This document shows positions 10,401 to 21,978 of a stretch of 64,000 nt of DNA, in pieces. The first letter of the stretch is position 1. Each line of letters opens with the position of its first letter. The notes beneath the pieces were generated by a model. The model searched no databases, was not told the origin of the DNA, and saw only the letters and a list, made by a program, of their open reading frames with translations. The DNA comes from Ceratodon purpureus (Eukaryota > Streptophyta > Bryopsida > Pseudoditrichales > Ditrichaceae), in contig CM026423.1 of the NCBI GenBank assembly GCA_014871385.1, forward strand, positions 11,649,952 through 11,713,951. Direction: 5' to 3'. Both the position numbers and the translations under genes were made by a program.

Positions 10401-12772
10401 GAGGTGTGCTTCGGGACCCAGATCACGCCCATATTTTCCCCCCAGGTCCAGGTACGAATTTCGTCACTAGCCCAAATAGCTCGGGTTTTCTTCCAGTTCA
10501 ATTTGGATCCAGATCCTTCACAATACAAATCCAACACTTTCATAGCCCTAGTCATGTTAGCTTTAGTGCCATATAACATTAGATTTGTATCATCTGCAAA
10601 TTGTGAGGAGCTTACTGGTTCTCCGTTAGGTAGTATGATGCCCTGAACATCATATTTCGGGTCTTGTAACATCATTGCTAGTACATTAGCTGCTATCAAA
10701 AATAAATAGGGTGCAAGGGGGCAACCTTGACGAACGCTTCGTTGTATCTCAAAATCTTCCCCTGCAAGACCGTTTACTAACACACTTGATCTGCCTGATG
10801 CGTATAGGGAACGTACCATTTTAATCCAGTTGCTGTGGAAGCCCATTTTTTCCATGGAAGCTTCAAGAAAACTCCAACTCAGCCTATCATAGGCTTTTTC
10901 GAAGTCTAACAGTAACATTACTAGAGGTTGATTACTTTCTTCACCCCATGATAATGTTTCATATGCCAAATAAATGTTATCAAAAATACATCTTCCTGGC
11001 ACAAACCCTGACTGGGAAGGAACTATCCATTCAGTTAGGTTTTGTGTCATCCTTAATGATAATAGTTTGGCTAGAATTTTATAAATTGCTGGGAGCAAAG
11101 TGATTGGCCGAAAGTTAGTTAAGTATGCTATCTCTTTTGTTTTCGGGATGAGGGTAATCAGTCCAGTGTTTAATTGAACTAATAATTGACCATCCTGGAA
11201 TACTTCTTCAGCGAAAGCTAACACGTGTTCTCCCACAACAGACCATAATGTTTGAAAGAATTCAGTAGGTATACCATCTTTACCTGGTGATTTATGCGTG
11301 GGTAGGGCTTGAACTGCTCGGCTTAGTTCATTGAGAGAAATGGGAGCAATCAAGTCCTCATTTTGAATGTCAGTAACAATTGAAGGCACACTAGCTAAAC
11401 ATGCTGCTCTTGCTGGTGCATTCGCTTCTACCACCGGATCAACCGTATATAGTTGCTTATAAAATTGAGTCGCATAAGCTGATAGATCTTTTTGAGTTCG
11501 GAGTACTGTACCTTCATTAACTAACTCTTTGATTTTGTTTTGTTGTCTCCTTTCTTTGTGGGATTCAAAAAACTCCCTGGTACAGCGGTCGCCTACTCTC
11601 GTCCATTTCGCAGCAGTGGCGTTAACTCGCTTGTTGAGTCTGGCCTGGCGAATTTCATGGAGTTTGGTTTGAGCTCGAGCTATTCTTTCCCGTGTTGCTG
11701 TATCTTCCCAATTTTCATGCAGGTATTCTTCTGCTTCAAGGATTTCTTGAATCTCTTTGTCGTATGTGTCTTGCCACTTCTTAGATCTGGTTCGAGTGTA
11801 GTCATCACTCTTGGCTTTGATTTGCTCTAATGCTCCAGCAATTTTGTCCTGCCAAGAACGATGAGGATTGTCTTCGATGCTGTCTTTCCAAGTTTTAGAA
11901 AGCATCTCTCTTCCTTCATCACATTCTAACAAATATCTGTTAAAATGCAGGTGTTTTTCGGTATGGATATCTCTGTCATGCCACTTGACAAAATAAGGGG
12001 CATGGTCCGAGAGTCTGCGAAATGTGGGCCAAATACCGCAATGGCCACCGATTGACTGCAAGGTTAGATCAAAATATATTCTATCAATCCTAGTTGCAAT
12101 TCGTTTGGGTCCAATTAACCCATTATCCCATGAGTACTGCTTTTTAGTTAGATGACAAAATTCAGGCATCTGAAAAGAATCTGCGATGTTAAATTTAAGT
12201 AACATATTGTGCCACTGACTTTGTTCGGGTGGCTGCATTCCAGTAGTTGGCTGTCCGCCTATTTTATCTGAAATGCTTTCGATATTATTAAAGTCACCTG
12301 CGAGGACCCAATGAGCTAACGGCAGAGGTGCATTCCGGATAGTTTCCCAAAGCTTAGCTCTAGCTGGAGATTTCCCGCATCCGTAAATGCAGATAATACC
12401 CATTAGAAGCCTAGGGTTCAGTTGAAGCGTTATAAATTGTACCCTACCTGGTACGATGATTCCTGTTTGCTGAACTAACGATGTGAGCCTCTTAGTTAGC
12501 AATATTGCTGTCCCTCCTCTAAGCCTATTCTTGTTAACATTAAAATAAGCTTCATTCCAAAAAGACGGTCCTCCCATGTAGTCTAATTGAGTAGTTTTAA
12601 AAGCGCAATCTTTAGCTGAAAATTTATGTTCTTGAAGAAGTAATATATCTGGTTGGGGGTTGAGATGACGAAAATGATCCCTGATAGCATGACGTTTCCA
12701 AACGCCGTCTGTGCCTTGACCTAGACAACTAACATTCTGAGTAACCAGTGTTAATTTAGGTATCACCACCAT
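7472..12772 (-). CDS. LINE ORF2: endonuclease / reverse transcriptase, with one in-frame TAG
   Basis: Nicks target DNA and copies the element's RNA at the nick. ATG at 12770-12772. An APE-type endonuclease fills about residues 5-260: Glu48 in LLLQEHK, Gly159-Asp160 in GDFNN and the SDH motif at 255-257. The reverse transcriptase follows, with SQSGFVPGRC, Asp623 in LDFEKAYD and the catalytic FADD at 725-728 (FADD in place of the common YADD). The frame is closed by TAG at 8984-8986 (codon 1263) but is otherwise open to 7472. Just beyond the TAG lies a zinc-binding segment (HCRICNDTD, then EHSLVKC, Cys1273 onward) typical of plant LINE C-termini. A Pro/Gln/Thr-rich tail follows, to about codon 1766. 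There is no RNase H. The TAG probably makes this copy defective unless it is read through. Confidence 0.88.
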
Positions 12773-15700
12773 GATCGGATTCGGTGGATGTTACAGGCTC
12801 CTCCTGAGCGATATCGCTGGTGTCTTCCTCTGAAGGTACGTTCCTGTGAAAAGAGCAAGCTTTCTTGGTATAAGGTTTGAACGGGGAATCAGGGGCATAT
12901 TGCGGAGCTTGGGGTCCAAGTAGGAGCTCCCAAGTATTCTGCAGATGCTGCTGATATACTATTCGAGAGGGTGCATTGGTTCTAATAGTGTCAGCTAGGA
13001 CCAGCGGGAGAACCTTCCAGGCATACAGTCCTGGTTTGGTAAGTCTGAGTGTGCTCCCAGCTGCTTTGAGGAGCGGGAGAACACGCACAACTTGAAGGTT
13101 CTGGGCTTCTACCGTCCAGTAATAACACCAGATAGCTTGAGTCCAGTCTAGCAAGGAATCTTCATGATCTTTGTAGTTCGAAATGATCTTAGCTATCTCA
13201 ATGTGAATGTCATTGACCATCTGTTGTCGAATGAAGAGCTCACCCAGGTCCTGATTACCTACTATAGTCAATTCTGTGACGGGCATGAAACAGATTGGTT
13301 TGTTGAAGTAGGTTTTTCTCTGACATAGGAACGTGTAGCAATCACGTACAGGCTCATAACGGTAGAAGATAGGAATGACTAAACCTCGTTTAGTAGCGAC
13401 TTCGGGGATGATGCCAACTCCAAGTGAAGTTAGGAACTGATCCGAGAGGTCTGTTGATCTGTAGGTCCTCTTGGTTGCTGTGGAGACTTGTTCTTGCGAT
13501 GAAGTGTCCTGGCTAGATGTATGTGATTTGTTCAGATTTGGTGTTCTGTTCCAGAGATACGGCTTAATTGGTCCACGTTTGTGTCTCGTTGTTGATGGTG
13601 TGGCTTGGGTCGTTGTCTTCGATGGAGCTTTGGCTTGTGATGGTTCTGCATCACCAATTGCGGCTCCATCCCAAGGTACAAAATTATAAATGTTATGAGA
13701 ACCTACCTGGTATTCTGGTTCCTCTGAGTTGAAGCTCTGGGGTGTACACGCTCCTCTTCTTGGCGGGTCGGAGGATGTGGGGATAACGTCGGTGTGAGCT
13801 GTCTTAGTAAAGGCATGAGAATTGATGATTTCCGGTTGTTTACCTTTTTGCTGCTCAACTGGTTTGATGTTCGATTGAGTCTCATCTGATTCTTCAGTAG
13901 TTGCATTTCGGGGGATGTACTCCAGGTAAGGGGAGGAGTTGCCCTTGTGATTAGAGTTTGTTTCTGTGTCCATAGCCTCTGGAATTTCCCCCTTACCTTT
14001 ATGAGTGTCATTTGTGGCTGCATCCATGTCCTTTGTTGCTGTGTCCATGTCCTCTATCATTACACCTTTACCTTTTTGTGTGGATAAACTTGTTGCTTCT
14101 TTGGTGTGAGTAGAGTGATCTGAATTAGCATTTTGACATGAAGTATTTTTGGAATTGCTTACCTGCTTGGCTTGGGGTTTCTCGCTGAGGTCTTGAGCCG
14201 GCTGGTCATTTGGAGTGTGGTCATTGTTCTCAGTAGGATTTTGAGCAGTCTTCACTGCGGAAGTTGTCTGTTGGTTCTTGTCTGTTTTTTCCGGGGGGGC
14301 TTGAGTACTTGTCGTGTAAGTCTTGCTGCTCCCTGGTGCGTCAGCTTGTTGTTTCTGGGGAGGGCGATTAGTTGTGGCTGGATCTTGGTTAGGTTGTTGT
14401 TGCTTTCGGGCCCAGTACTTGTTCTGCAGTCTAGGTTTAGTGCAATTACTTACCAAGTGATCCCAGGATCTACATCTGCAGCATTGATTAGGTAATCCGC
14501 TGTAATCAACCTTGTAGGTGATTCCTCCCGGTCCATCGAGTCTTGGTATGGTGATTTTCGTAGGCATGTCAACTATGGATGTAATCAAGATCCTGATTCT
14601 GAGGCCTGAGACCTTAGCTCTGTAGTGATGTGATTCTTCCACTGTGATGACTTCGGCGATTTGGCTGGCCACTTCTGTAAGGAATTTGGGATCCCTTAAA
14701 AGTCCAGGTAGTCCAACGATTTGCATCCATACTGGATATCGAAACTCGTGTGGGGAGTTGGATTCCTTGTATGTCTCTGGGGTAAAATGAGGGGACCAAG
14801 TGTGAAAGAAGACAGGTTTACCTTGATATGCGTAAGATGTCTTTGTGAGGGCTTCCGTTCTGCCTGCATCAGAGGTAAATTGAGCTTCAAAATATCCTTG
14901 ACCTTTCAATACAAGAGTATCAAATGAGTTGTGTAAGACATCTTTAGCCCAATCTACTAACTCATGATGGTTAGGATTTGCTCCCTGAATATGTCCAATC
15001 AAGACATGAGTTTTGGCATGTTTCAGACTGATCTGAATGGCTTCCATCGTTGCAGGTGACAGCAGGATGTTGATAGGTTCGGGTTCTTTGGCCTCTTCAT
15101 CTTGTTTGCTGCTGGTTGGTGCTGGTACCTCGGTGTCGGTAGCTGTTGGCTCCTTAGTGCTGGGAAGTTGTAGATGCTCCAAATTCTCTTGCGTTTTGCC
15201 TGTGAGTTGTTGAGTATCTGGAGTAAGAACCTCTTTGTTGCGTGGAAGCACTGTCATGATTGGAGTCGGGTTACCGCTGTCTTCTTTAGTGTCGTCTTCC
15301 ACCGGTGTTGTGTCTGTGGATGATGTCTCCATGTTCGTTTCGCAAGTAGTTTGGTAGAATCCTTCCTCTGAGTCTGCTAAGTTGACGGTGTGGATTCTTG
15401 GCAGGTGTGATCCCTCGTAGTCTTCGTGCAGAGGACGTTGAGCTGTGGCGGATTCTCCTCGAAAAGGGCGAAAATCGTCAGGTTGTAGTGGATCTTTGGC
15501 TGCTGGGTATCCGCCTTGCGAAGCCATCACCACCTGGTATTCTTCGCGGACTTCCTCGAACAACTTAGCTCTCCTTGACTGATCACGCTCCTCCTCCATG
15601 TAGTCTGGTGGGAGAGTGTAGAAGAACTTGATCACTTGCTCAAAGTCCGCTAGCTTAAGGCGCCGTCCCTGTGTGGACAGACTGTGACGCCCTCGCTGGT

Positions 15701-16067
15701 ATGCGTGAAAGTTGCACAAGTTTTCCATGTAGATAGTTGCTTGTTCCACCGGGGGGATGTCTGTGCGCGGCAGTTGTTGAAGAAGTCTCAGTCCTGCATC
15801 TGCCGACCAGTGGAGTCGTGAGCGTGGTTTGAGGCCTGTCCGTTCACCAGTGTGTCCCTGTTCTTGCTTCTCGAATCTGATGTCGTCCATGATGGAAGCA
15901 AAAAGGTCTCCGGTGGTGGGTATGAAACGGGGTTCTTTCCTAACTAGCCTGTAAATCTCCAGGTAGACTGGATCTACTCGATCAGGTTCCTCTGCAGGGT
16001 GTGGGGATGGTCTACCGCCTTCTACCGTCCCAACTTCCACCGGAACTGATACCCAAGCATCCTCCAT
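12756..16067 (-). CDS. LINE ORF1: gag-like RNA-binding protein with CCHC zinc knuckle
   Basis: 1103 aa from ATG 16065-16067 to TAA 12756-12758, overlapping the ORF2 start by 17 bp in another frame. A domain resembling plant DUF4283 occupies about residues 380-515 (PVWMQIVGLPGLLRDP, then YKVDYSGLPNQCCRC). A CX2CX4HX4C zinc knuckle follows directly, with its first Cys at residue 529. The middle (about 540-850) is low-complexity Thr/Gln/Asn/Ser-rich. The C-terminal quarter looks globular but is unknown to me. Such proteins bind LINE RNA to form the transposition particle. The frame is intact. The length is about double that of many plant LINE ORF1 proteins. Confidence 0.85.
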   Translation of the reverse strand: MEDAWVSVPVEVGTVEGGRPSPHPAEEPDRVDPVYLEIYRLVRKEPRFIPTTGDLFASIMDDIRFEKQEQGHTGERTGLKPRSRLHWSADAGLRLLQQLPRTDIPPVEQATIYMENLCNFHAYQRGRHSLSTQGRRLKLADFEQVIKFFYTLPPDYMEEERDQSRRAKLFEEVREEYQVVMASQGGYPAAKDPLQPDDFRPFRGESATAQRPLHEDYEGSHLPRIHTVNLADSEEGFYQTTCETNMETSSTDTTPVEDDTKEDSGNPTPIMTVLPRNKEVLTPDTQQLTGKTQENLEHLQLPSTKEPTATDTEVPAPTSSKQDEEAKEPEPINILLSPATMEAIQISLKHAKTHVLIGHIQGANPNHHELVDWAKDVLHNSFDTLVLKGQGYFEAQFTSDAGRTEALTKTSYAYQGKPVFFHTWSPHFTPETYKESNSPHEFRYPVWMQIVGLPGLLRDPKFLTEVASQIAEVITVEESHHYRAKVSGLRIRILITSIVDMPTKITIPRLDGPGGITYKVDYSGLPNQCCRCRSWDHLVSNCTKPRLQNKYWARKQQQPNQDPATTNRPPQKQQADAPGSSKTYTTSTQAPPEKTDKNQQTTSAVKTAQNPTENNDHTPNDQPAQDLSEKPQAKQVSNSKNTSCQNANSDHSTHTKEATSLSTQKGKGVMIEDMDTATKDMDAATNDTHKGKGEIPEAMDTETNSNHKGNSSPYLEYIPRNATTEESDETQSNIKPVEQQKGKQPEIINSHAFTKTAHTDVIPTSSDPPRRGACTPQSFNSEEPEYQVGSHNIYNFVPWDGAAIGDAEPSQAKAPSKTTTQATPSTTRHKRGPIKPYLWNRTPNLNKSHTSSQDTSSQEQVSTATKRTYRSTDLSDQFLTSLGVGIIPEVATKRGLVIPIFYRYEPVRDCYTFLCQRKTYFNKPICFMPVTELTIVGNQDLGELFIRQQMVNDIHIEIAKIISNYKDHEDSLLDWTQAIWCYYWTVEAQNLQVVRVLPLLKAAGSTLRLTKPGLYAWKVLPLVLADTIRTNAPSRIVYQQHLQNTWELLLGPQAPQYAPDSPFKPYTKKACSFHRNVPSEEDTSDIAQEEPVTSTESDHGGDT

Positions 16068-16634
16068 CAGAAGGCACGCTGGAGTGAAGGTGGAGAGAAG
16101 GGTTAAGAGAAAACTCTAGTACTCTTTAGATTTTTTTAAAATTTGATGGGTGGGGTTTGAAAGAGCTCTAGCTGATGCTAAACTCTGGTTAGGTGCCTCA
16201 CAAACTTCTAAACACTAAGTCTAAGCTTGCTTCGCCAGGGTACTACAAAAGGACACAAAGATCCTACCAGTAACTAGTCAGACTCAAACTTTCTCATAAT
16301 CCCAGAATTGTTCTACATACTAAAGCAAAGTGCATGATTTCTAGAGTAACATCATTCGGAGATTCTGGCGCTAACGTTTGCTTCAACAAAAGGCTGAAAA
16401 ACATAAGCTTCCTCACAAGTCTATCCTCACTCAACTCAGCGCCTCGTCAATACTGATCAGAATTACATGAATTTTGTGTGTATATGATCCCTGAGGGACA
16501 ACACACCCGATAATAGACGATATTCACTCAAAGATCATGCAGGTCGTGTAGCAAATAAATTCCCTAGATTTATGGCGGCGGAAGATGCTATGCGCCCTAA
16601 AATCGCGGAGCGATATTTGTCCAGGGGAAAGTCT
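16068..16634 (-). other. LINE 5' UTR
   Basis: 567 bp from the element's 5' end to the ORF1 ATG. No ORF. The 5' end abuts the tRNA target duplication, and the first run of four T on the minus strand lies about 32 nt inside the element (plus-strand AAAA at 16599-16602). Confidence 0.7.
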
Positions 16635-16652
16635 GGTTTGAACCACTGACCT
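16635..16652. repeat. Target-site duplication, right copy
   Basis: Second copy of the 18-bp word at 3358-3375. With the flanking tRNA sequence it rebuilds a normal 72-nt tRNA once the 13.26 kb is removed. Confidence 0.93.
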
Positions 16653-16694
16653 ATCGGACTGCAGCCGATTGCTCTACCACTGAGCTATGCCTCC
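16653..16694 (-). pseudogene. Split tRNA-Cys, 5' half
   Basis: Acceptor 5' strand, D-arm and anticodon arm (GCA) of array copy 6, followed on the minus strand by the 18-bp duplication and then the LINE. A box and B box both survive here, directly upstream of the LINE on the same strand, but no tRNA 3' end follows. Confidence 0.95.
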
Positions 16695-17217
16695 GTACCG
16701 AGATCGAGCGGTGCCAAGAACTTTCGGAGCAGGACCCTTGATGACACAAAAGTAAATTTTAAAAACAGTGACTTTCTTTGGATCACTATTCTTAATCCCG
16801 CACTCCAAAGAGAGTCATTGTTTTTTCTTTTGGTGAAATAAAGGGAAGTAGTGTCTATTGCACTGAACAATACAACTCGATTTGTCTCACTCCACTATAC
16901 CGCATTGGGCTCCGTCAAAAAGACGAACTAAGTTGCGGGTATCCTTCCAAGCTCCGCTATAGCTTCAAGGTGGAAGTAGCTACGGCAAAGAGTTTATTGT
17001 TGGTTGGATTCGGATGGTCTTAGCGCGTTTCATTGGATTTGGTGAAGAAGATACAAGCGGCGAGTTCCAGATTTGGACGTAACTTTGTCGGTTTGAAAAT
17101 TTGGGTAATTCAGGAGATACGGGTTCCACATAATTTATTTGAAGTCCATAAAAGTTCTTGATATTAAACTGATGGTCATATTGATTTCGTTAAAAAATGA
17201 TTTTCTCAAAAAGCAAA

Positions 17218-17289
17218 AGGAGGCAAGCGGGTTTGAACCACTGACCTATCGGACTGCAGCCGATTGCTCTACCACTGAGCTATGCCTCC
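17218..17289 (-). tRNA. tRNA-Cys (GCA), right array copy 1
   Basis: Identical to 371-442. Confidence 0.93.
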
Positions 17290-17812
17290 GTACCGAGATC
17301 GAGCGGTGCCAAGAACTTTCGGAGCAGGACCCTTGATGACACAAAAGTAAATTTTAAAAACAGTGACTTTCTTTGGATCACTATTCTTAATCCCGCACTC
17401 CAAAGAGAGTCATTGTTTTTTCTTTTGGTGAAATAAAGGGAAGTAGTGTCTATTGCACTGAACAATACAACTCGATTTGTCTCACTCCACTATACCGCAT
17501 TGGGCTCCGTCAAAAAGACGAACTAAGTTGCGGGTATCCTTCCAAGCTCCGCTATAGCTTCAAGGTGGAAGTAGCTACGGCAAAGAGTTTATTGTTGGTT
17601 GGATTCGGATGGTCTTAGCGCGTTTCATTGGATTTGGTGAAGAAGATACAAGCGGCGAGTTCCAGATTTGGACGTAACTTTGTCGGTTTGAAAATTTGGG
17701 TAATTCAGGAGATACGGGTTCCACATAATTTATTTGAAGTCCATAAAAGTTCTTGATATTAAACTGATGGTCATATTGATTTCGTTAAAAAATGATTTTC
17801 TCAAAAAGCAAA

Positions 17813-17884
17813 AGGAGGCAAGCGGGTTTGAACCACTGACCTATCGGACTGCAGCCGATTGCTCTACCACTGAGCTATGCCTCC
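17813..17884 (-). tRNA. tRNA-Cys (GCA), right array copy 2
   Basis: Identical to 371-442. Confidence 0.93.
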
Positions 17885-18407
17885 GTACCGAGATCGAGCG
17901 GTGCCAAGAACTTTCGGAGCAGGACCCTTGATGACACAAAAGTAAATTTTAAAAACAGTGACTTTCTTTGGATCACTATTCTTAATCCCGCACTCCAAAG
18001 AGAGTCATTGTTTTTTCTTTTGGTGAAATAAAGGGAAGTAGTGTCTATTGCACTGAACAATACAACTCGATTTGTCTCACTCCACTATACCGCATTGGGC
18101 TCCGTCAAAAAGACGAACTAAGTTGCGGGTATCCTTCCAAGCTCCGCTATAGCTTCAAGGTGGAAGTAGCTACGGCAAAGAGTTTATTGTTGGTTGGATT
18201 CGGATGGTCTTAGCGCGTTTCATTGGATTTGGTGAAGAAGATACAAGCGGCGAGTTCCAGATTTGGACGTAACTTTGTCGGTTTGAAAATTTGGGTAATT
18301 CAGGAGATACGGGTTCCACATAATTTATTTGAAGTCCATAAAAGTTCTTGATATTAAACTGATGGTCATATTGATTTCGTTAAAAAATGATTTTCTCAAA
18401 AAGCAAA

Positions 18408-18479
18408 AGGAGGCAAGCGGGTTTGAACCACTGACCTATCGGACTGCAGCCGATTGCTCTACCACTGAGCTATGCCTCC
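18408..18479 (-). tRNA. tRNA-Cys (GCA), right array copy 3
   Basis: Identical to 371-442. Confidence 0.93.
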
Positions 18480-19002
18480 GTACCGAGATCGAGCGGTGCC
18501 AAGAACTTTCGGAGCAGGACCCTTGATGACACAAAAGTAAATTTTAAAAACAGTGACTTTCTTTGGATCACTATTCTTAATCCCGCACTCCAAAGAGAGT
18601 CATTGTTTTTTCTTTTGGTGAAATAAAGGGAAGTAGTGTCTATTGCACTGAACAATACAACTCGATTTGTCTCACTCCACTATACCGCATTGGGCTCCGT
18701 CAAAAAGACGAACTAAGTTGCGGGTATCCTTCCAAGCTCCGCTATAGCTTCAAGGTGGAAGTAGCTACGGCAAAGAGTTTATTGTTGGTTGGATTCGGAT
18801 GGTCTTAGCGCGTTTCATTGGATTTGGTGAAGAAGATACAAGCGGCGAGTTCCAGATTTGGACGTAACTTTGTCGGTTTGAAAATTTGGGTAATTCAGGA
18901 GATACGGGTTCCACATAATTTATTTGAAGTCCATAAAAGTTCTTGATATTAAACTGATGGTCATATTGATTTCGTTAAAAAATGATTTTCTCAAAAAGCA
19001 AA

Positions 19003-19075
19003 AGGAGGCAAGCGGGTTTGAACCACTGACCTATCAGGACTGCAGCCGATTGCTCTACCACTGAGCTATGCCTCC
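19003..19075 (-). pseudogene. tRNA-Cys copy with a bulged anticodon stem
   Basis: 73 nt. An extra base at 19036 changes the 3' strand of the anticodon stem from CCGAT to CCTGAT, so the stem has a one-base bulge. Everything else matches the other copies. Probably not a working tRNA; a sequencing slip is also possible. Confidence 0.75.
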
Positions 19076-19598
19076 GTACCGAGATCGAGCGGTGCCAAGA
19101 ACTTTCGGAGCAGGACCCTTGATGACACAAAAGTAAATTTTAAAAACAGTGACTTTCTTTGGATCACTATTCTTAATCCCGCACTCCAAAGAGAGTCATT
19201 GTTTTTTCTTTTGGTGAAATAAAGGGAAGTAGTGTCTATTGCACTGAACAATACAACTCGATTTGTCTCACTCCACTATACCGCATTGGGCTCCGTCAAA
19301 AAGACGAACTAAGTTGCGGGTATCCTTCCAAGCTCCGCTATAGCTTCAAGGTGGAAGTAGCTACGGCAAAGAGTTTATTGTTGGTTGGATTCGGATGGTC
19401 TTAGCGCGTTTCATTGGATTTGGTGAAGAAGATACAAGCGGCGAGTTCCAGATTTGGACGTAACTTTGTCGGTTTGAAAATTTGGGTAATTCAGGAGATA
19501 CGGGTTCCACATAATTTATTTGAAGTCCATAAAAGTTCTTGATATTAAACTGATGGTCATATTGATTTCGTTAAAAAATGATTTTCTCAAAAAGCAAA

Positions 19599-19670
19599 AG
19601 GAGGCAAGCGGGTTTGAACCACTGACCTATCGGACTGCAGCCGATTGCTCTACCACTGAGCTATGCCTCC
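19599..19670 (-). tRNA. tRNA-Cys (GCA), right array copy 5
   Basis: Standard copy. Confidence 0.93.
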
Positions 19671-20193
19671 GTACCGAGATCGAGCGGTGCCAAGAACTTT
19701 CGGAGCAGGACCCTTGATGACACAAAAGTAAATTTTAAAAACAGTGACTTTCTTTGGATCACTATTCTTAATCCCGCACTCCAAAGAGAGTCATTGTTTT
19801 TTCTTTTGGTGAAATAAAGGGAAGTAGTGTCTATTGCACTGAACAATACAACTCGATTTGTCTCACTCCACTATACCGCATTGGGCTCCGTCAAAAAGAC
19901 GAACTAAGTTGCGGGTATCCTTCCAAGCTCCGCTATAGCTTCAAGGTGGAAGTAGCTACGGCAAAGAGTTTATTGTTGGTTGGATTCGGATGGTCTTAGC
20001 GCGTTTCATTGGATTTGGTGAAGAAGATACAAGCGGCGAGTTCCAGATTTGGACGTAACTTTGTCGGTTTGAAAATTTGGGTAATTCAGGAGATACGGGT
20101 TCCACATAATTTATTTGAAGTCCATAAAAGTTCTTGATATTAAACTGATGGTCATATTGATTTCGTTAAAAAATGATTTTCTCAAAAAGCAAA

Positions 20194-20265
20194 AGGAGGC
20201 AAGCGGGTTTGAACCACTGACCTATCGGACTGCAGCCGATTGCTCTACCACTGAGCTATGCCTCC
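20194..20265 (-). tRNA. tRNA-Cys (GCA), right array copy 6
   Basis: Standard copy. Confidence 0.93.
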
Positions 20266-20788
20266 GTACCGAGATCGAGCGGTGCCAAGAACTTTCGGAG
20301 CAGGACCCTTGATGACACAAAAGTAAATTTTAAAAACAGTGACTTTCTTTGGATCACTATTCTTAATCCCGCACTCCAAAGAGAGTCATTGTTTTTTCTT
20401 TTGGTGAAATAAAGGGAAGTAGTGTCTATTGCACTGAACAATACAACTCGATTTGTCTCACTCCACTATACCGCATTGGGCTCCGTCAAAAAGACGAACT
20501 AAGTTGCGGGTATCCTTCCAAGCTCCGCTATAGCTTCAAGGTGGAAGTAGCTACGGCAAAGAGTTTATTGTTGGTTGGATTCGGATGGTCTTAGCGCGTT
20601 TCATTGGATTTGGTGAAGAAGATACAAGCGGCGAGTTCCAGATTTGGACGTAACTTTGTCGGTTTGAAAATTTGGGTAATTCAGGAGATACGGGTTCCAC
20701 ATAATTTATTTGAAGTCCATAAAAGTTCTTGATATTAAACTGATGGTCATATTGATTTCGTTAAAAAATGATTTTCTCAAAAAGCAAA

Positions 20789-20860
20789 AGGAGGCAAGCG
20801 GGTTTGAACCACTGACCTATCGGACTGCAGCCGATTGCTCTACCACTGAGCTATGCCTCC
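20789..20860 (-). tRNA. tRNA-Cys (GCA), right array copy 7
   Basis: Standard copy. Confidence 0.93.
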
Positions 20861-21383
20861 GTACCGAGATCGAGCGGTGCCAAGAACTTTCGGAGCAGGA
20901 CCCTTGATGACACAAAAGTAAATTTTAAAAACAGTGACTTTCTTTGGATCACTATTCTTAATCCCGCACTCCAAAGAGAGTCATTGTTTTTTCTTTTGGT
21001 GAAATAAAGGGAAGTAGTGTCTATTGCACTGAACAATACAACTCGATTTGTCTCACTCCACTATACCGCATTGGGCTCCGTCAAAAAGACGAACTAAGTT
21101 GCGGGTATCCTTCCAAGCTCCGCTATAGCTTCAAGGTGGAAGTAGCTACGGCAAAGAGTTTATTGTTGGTTGGATTCGGATGGTCTTAGCGCGTTTCATT
21201 GGATTTGGTGAAGAAGATACAAGCGGCGAGTTCCAGATTTGGACGTAACTTTGTCGGTTTGAAAATTTGGGTAATTCAGGAGATACGGGTTCCACATAAT
21301 TTATTTGAAGTCCATAAAAGTTCTTGATATTAAACTGATGGTCATATTGATTTCGTTAAAAAATGATTTTCTCAAAAAGCAAA

Positions 21384-21455
21384 AGGAGGCAAGCGGGTTT
21401 GAACCACTGACCTATCGGACTGCAGCCGATTGCTCTACCACTGAGCTATGCCTCC
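21384..21455 (-). tRNA. tRNA-Cys (GCA), right array copy 8
   Basis: Standard copy. Confidence 0.93.
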
Positions 21456-21978
21456 GTACCGAGATCGAGCGGTGCCAAGAACTTTCGGAGCAGGACCCTT
21501 GATGACACAAAAGTAAATTTTAAAAACAGTGACTTTCTTTGGATCACTATTCTTAATCCCGCACTCCAAAGAGAGTCATTGTTTTTTCTTTTGGTGAAAT
21601 AAAGGGAAGTAGTGTCTATTGCACTGAACAATACAACTCGATTTGTCTCACTCCACTATACCGCATTGGGCTCCGTCAAAAAGACGAACTAAGTTGCGGG
21701 TATCCTTCCAAGCTCCGCTATAGCTTCAAGGTGGAAGTAGCTACGGCAAAGAGTTTATTGTTGGTTGGATTCGGATGGTCTTAGCGCGTTTCATTGGATT
21801 TGGTGAAGAAGATACAAGCGGCGAGTTCCAGATTTGGACGTAACTTTGTCGGTTTGAAAATTTGGGTAATTCAGGAGATACGGGTTCCACATAATTTATT
21901 TGAAGTCCATAAAAGTTCTTGATATTAAACTGATGGTCATATTGATTTCGTTAAAAAATGATTTTCTCAAAAAGCAAA

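Larger units (their letters stand above)
3376..16634 (-). mobile_element. 13.26-kb L1-type LINE inserted in a tRNA-Cys gene
   Basis: Everything between the two 18-bp duplications is foreign to the array. The order on the minus strand is a 5' UTR of about 567 bp (16068-16634), ORF1, ORF2 overlapping ORF1 by 17 bp, a possible ORF3, and a long 3' region down to 3376. ORF2 has an APE-type endonuclease and a non-LTR reverse transcriptase without RNase H, which places it with plant L1-type LINEs. There is no poly(A) tail: the 3' end is a small hairpin (CCCC, ACC loop, GGGG on the plus strand at 3382-3392). Plant L1 elements are usually around 6-7 kb, so 13 kb is unusual. The left 3.8 kb could be an added or nested sequence, but no internal duplication separates it from the LINE. 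Confidence 0.85.

Noticed and set aside
3376..16634. LTR retrotransposon
   Set aside because: No long terminal direct repeats, protease, integrase or RNase H; the polymerase is non-LTR type with an APE endonuclease.
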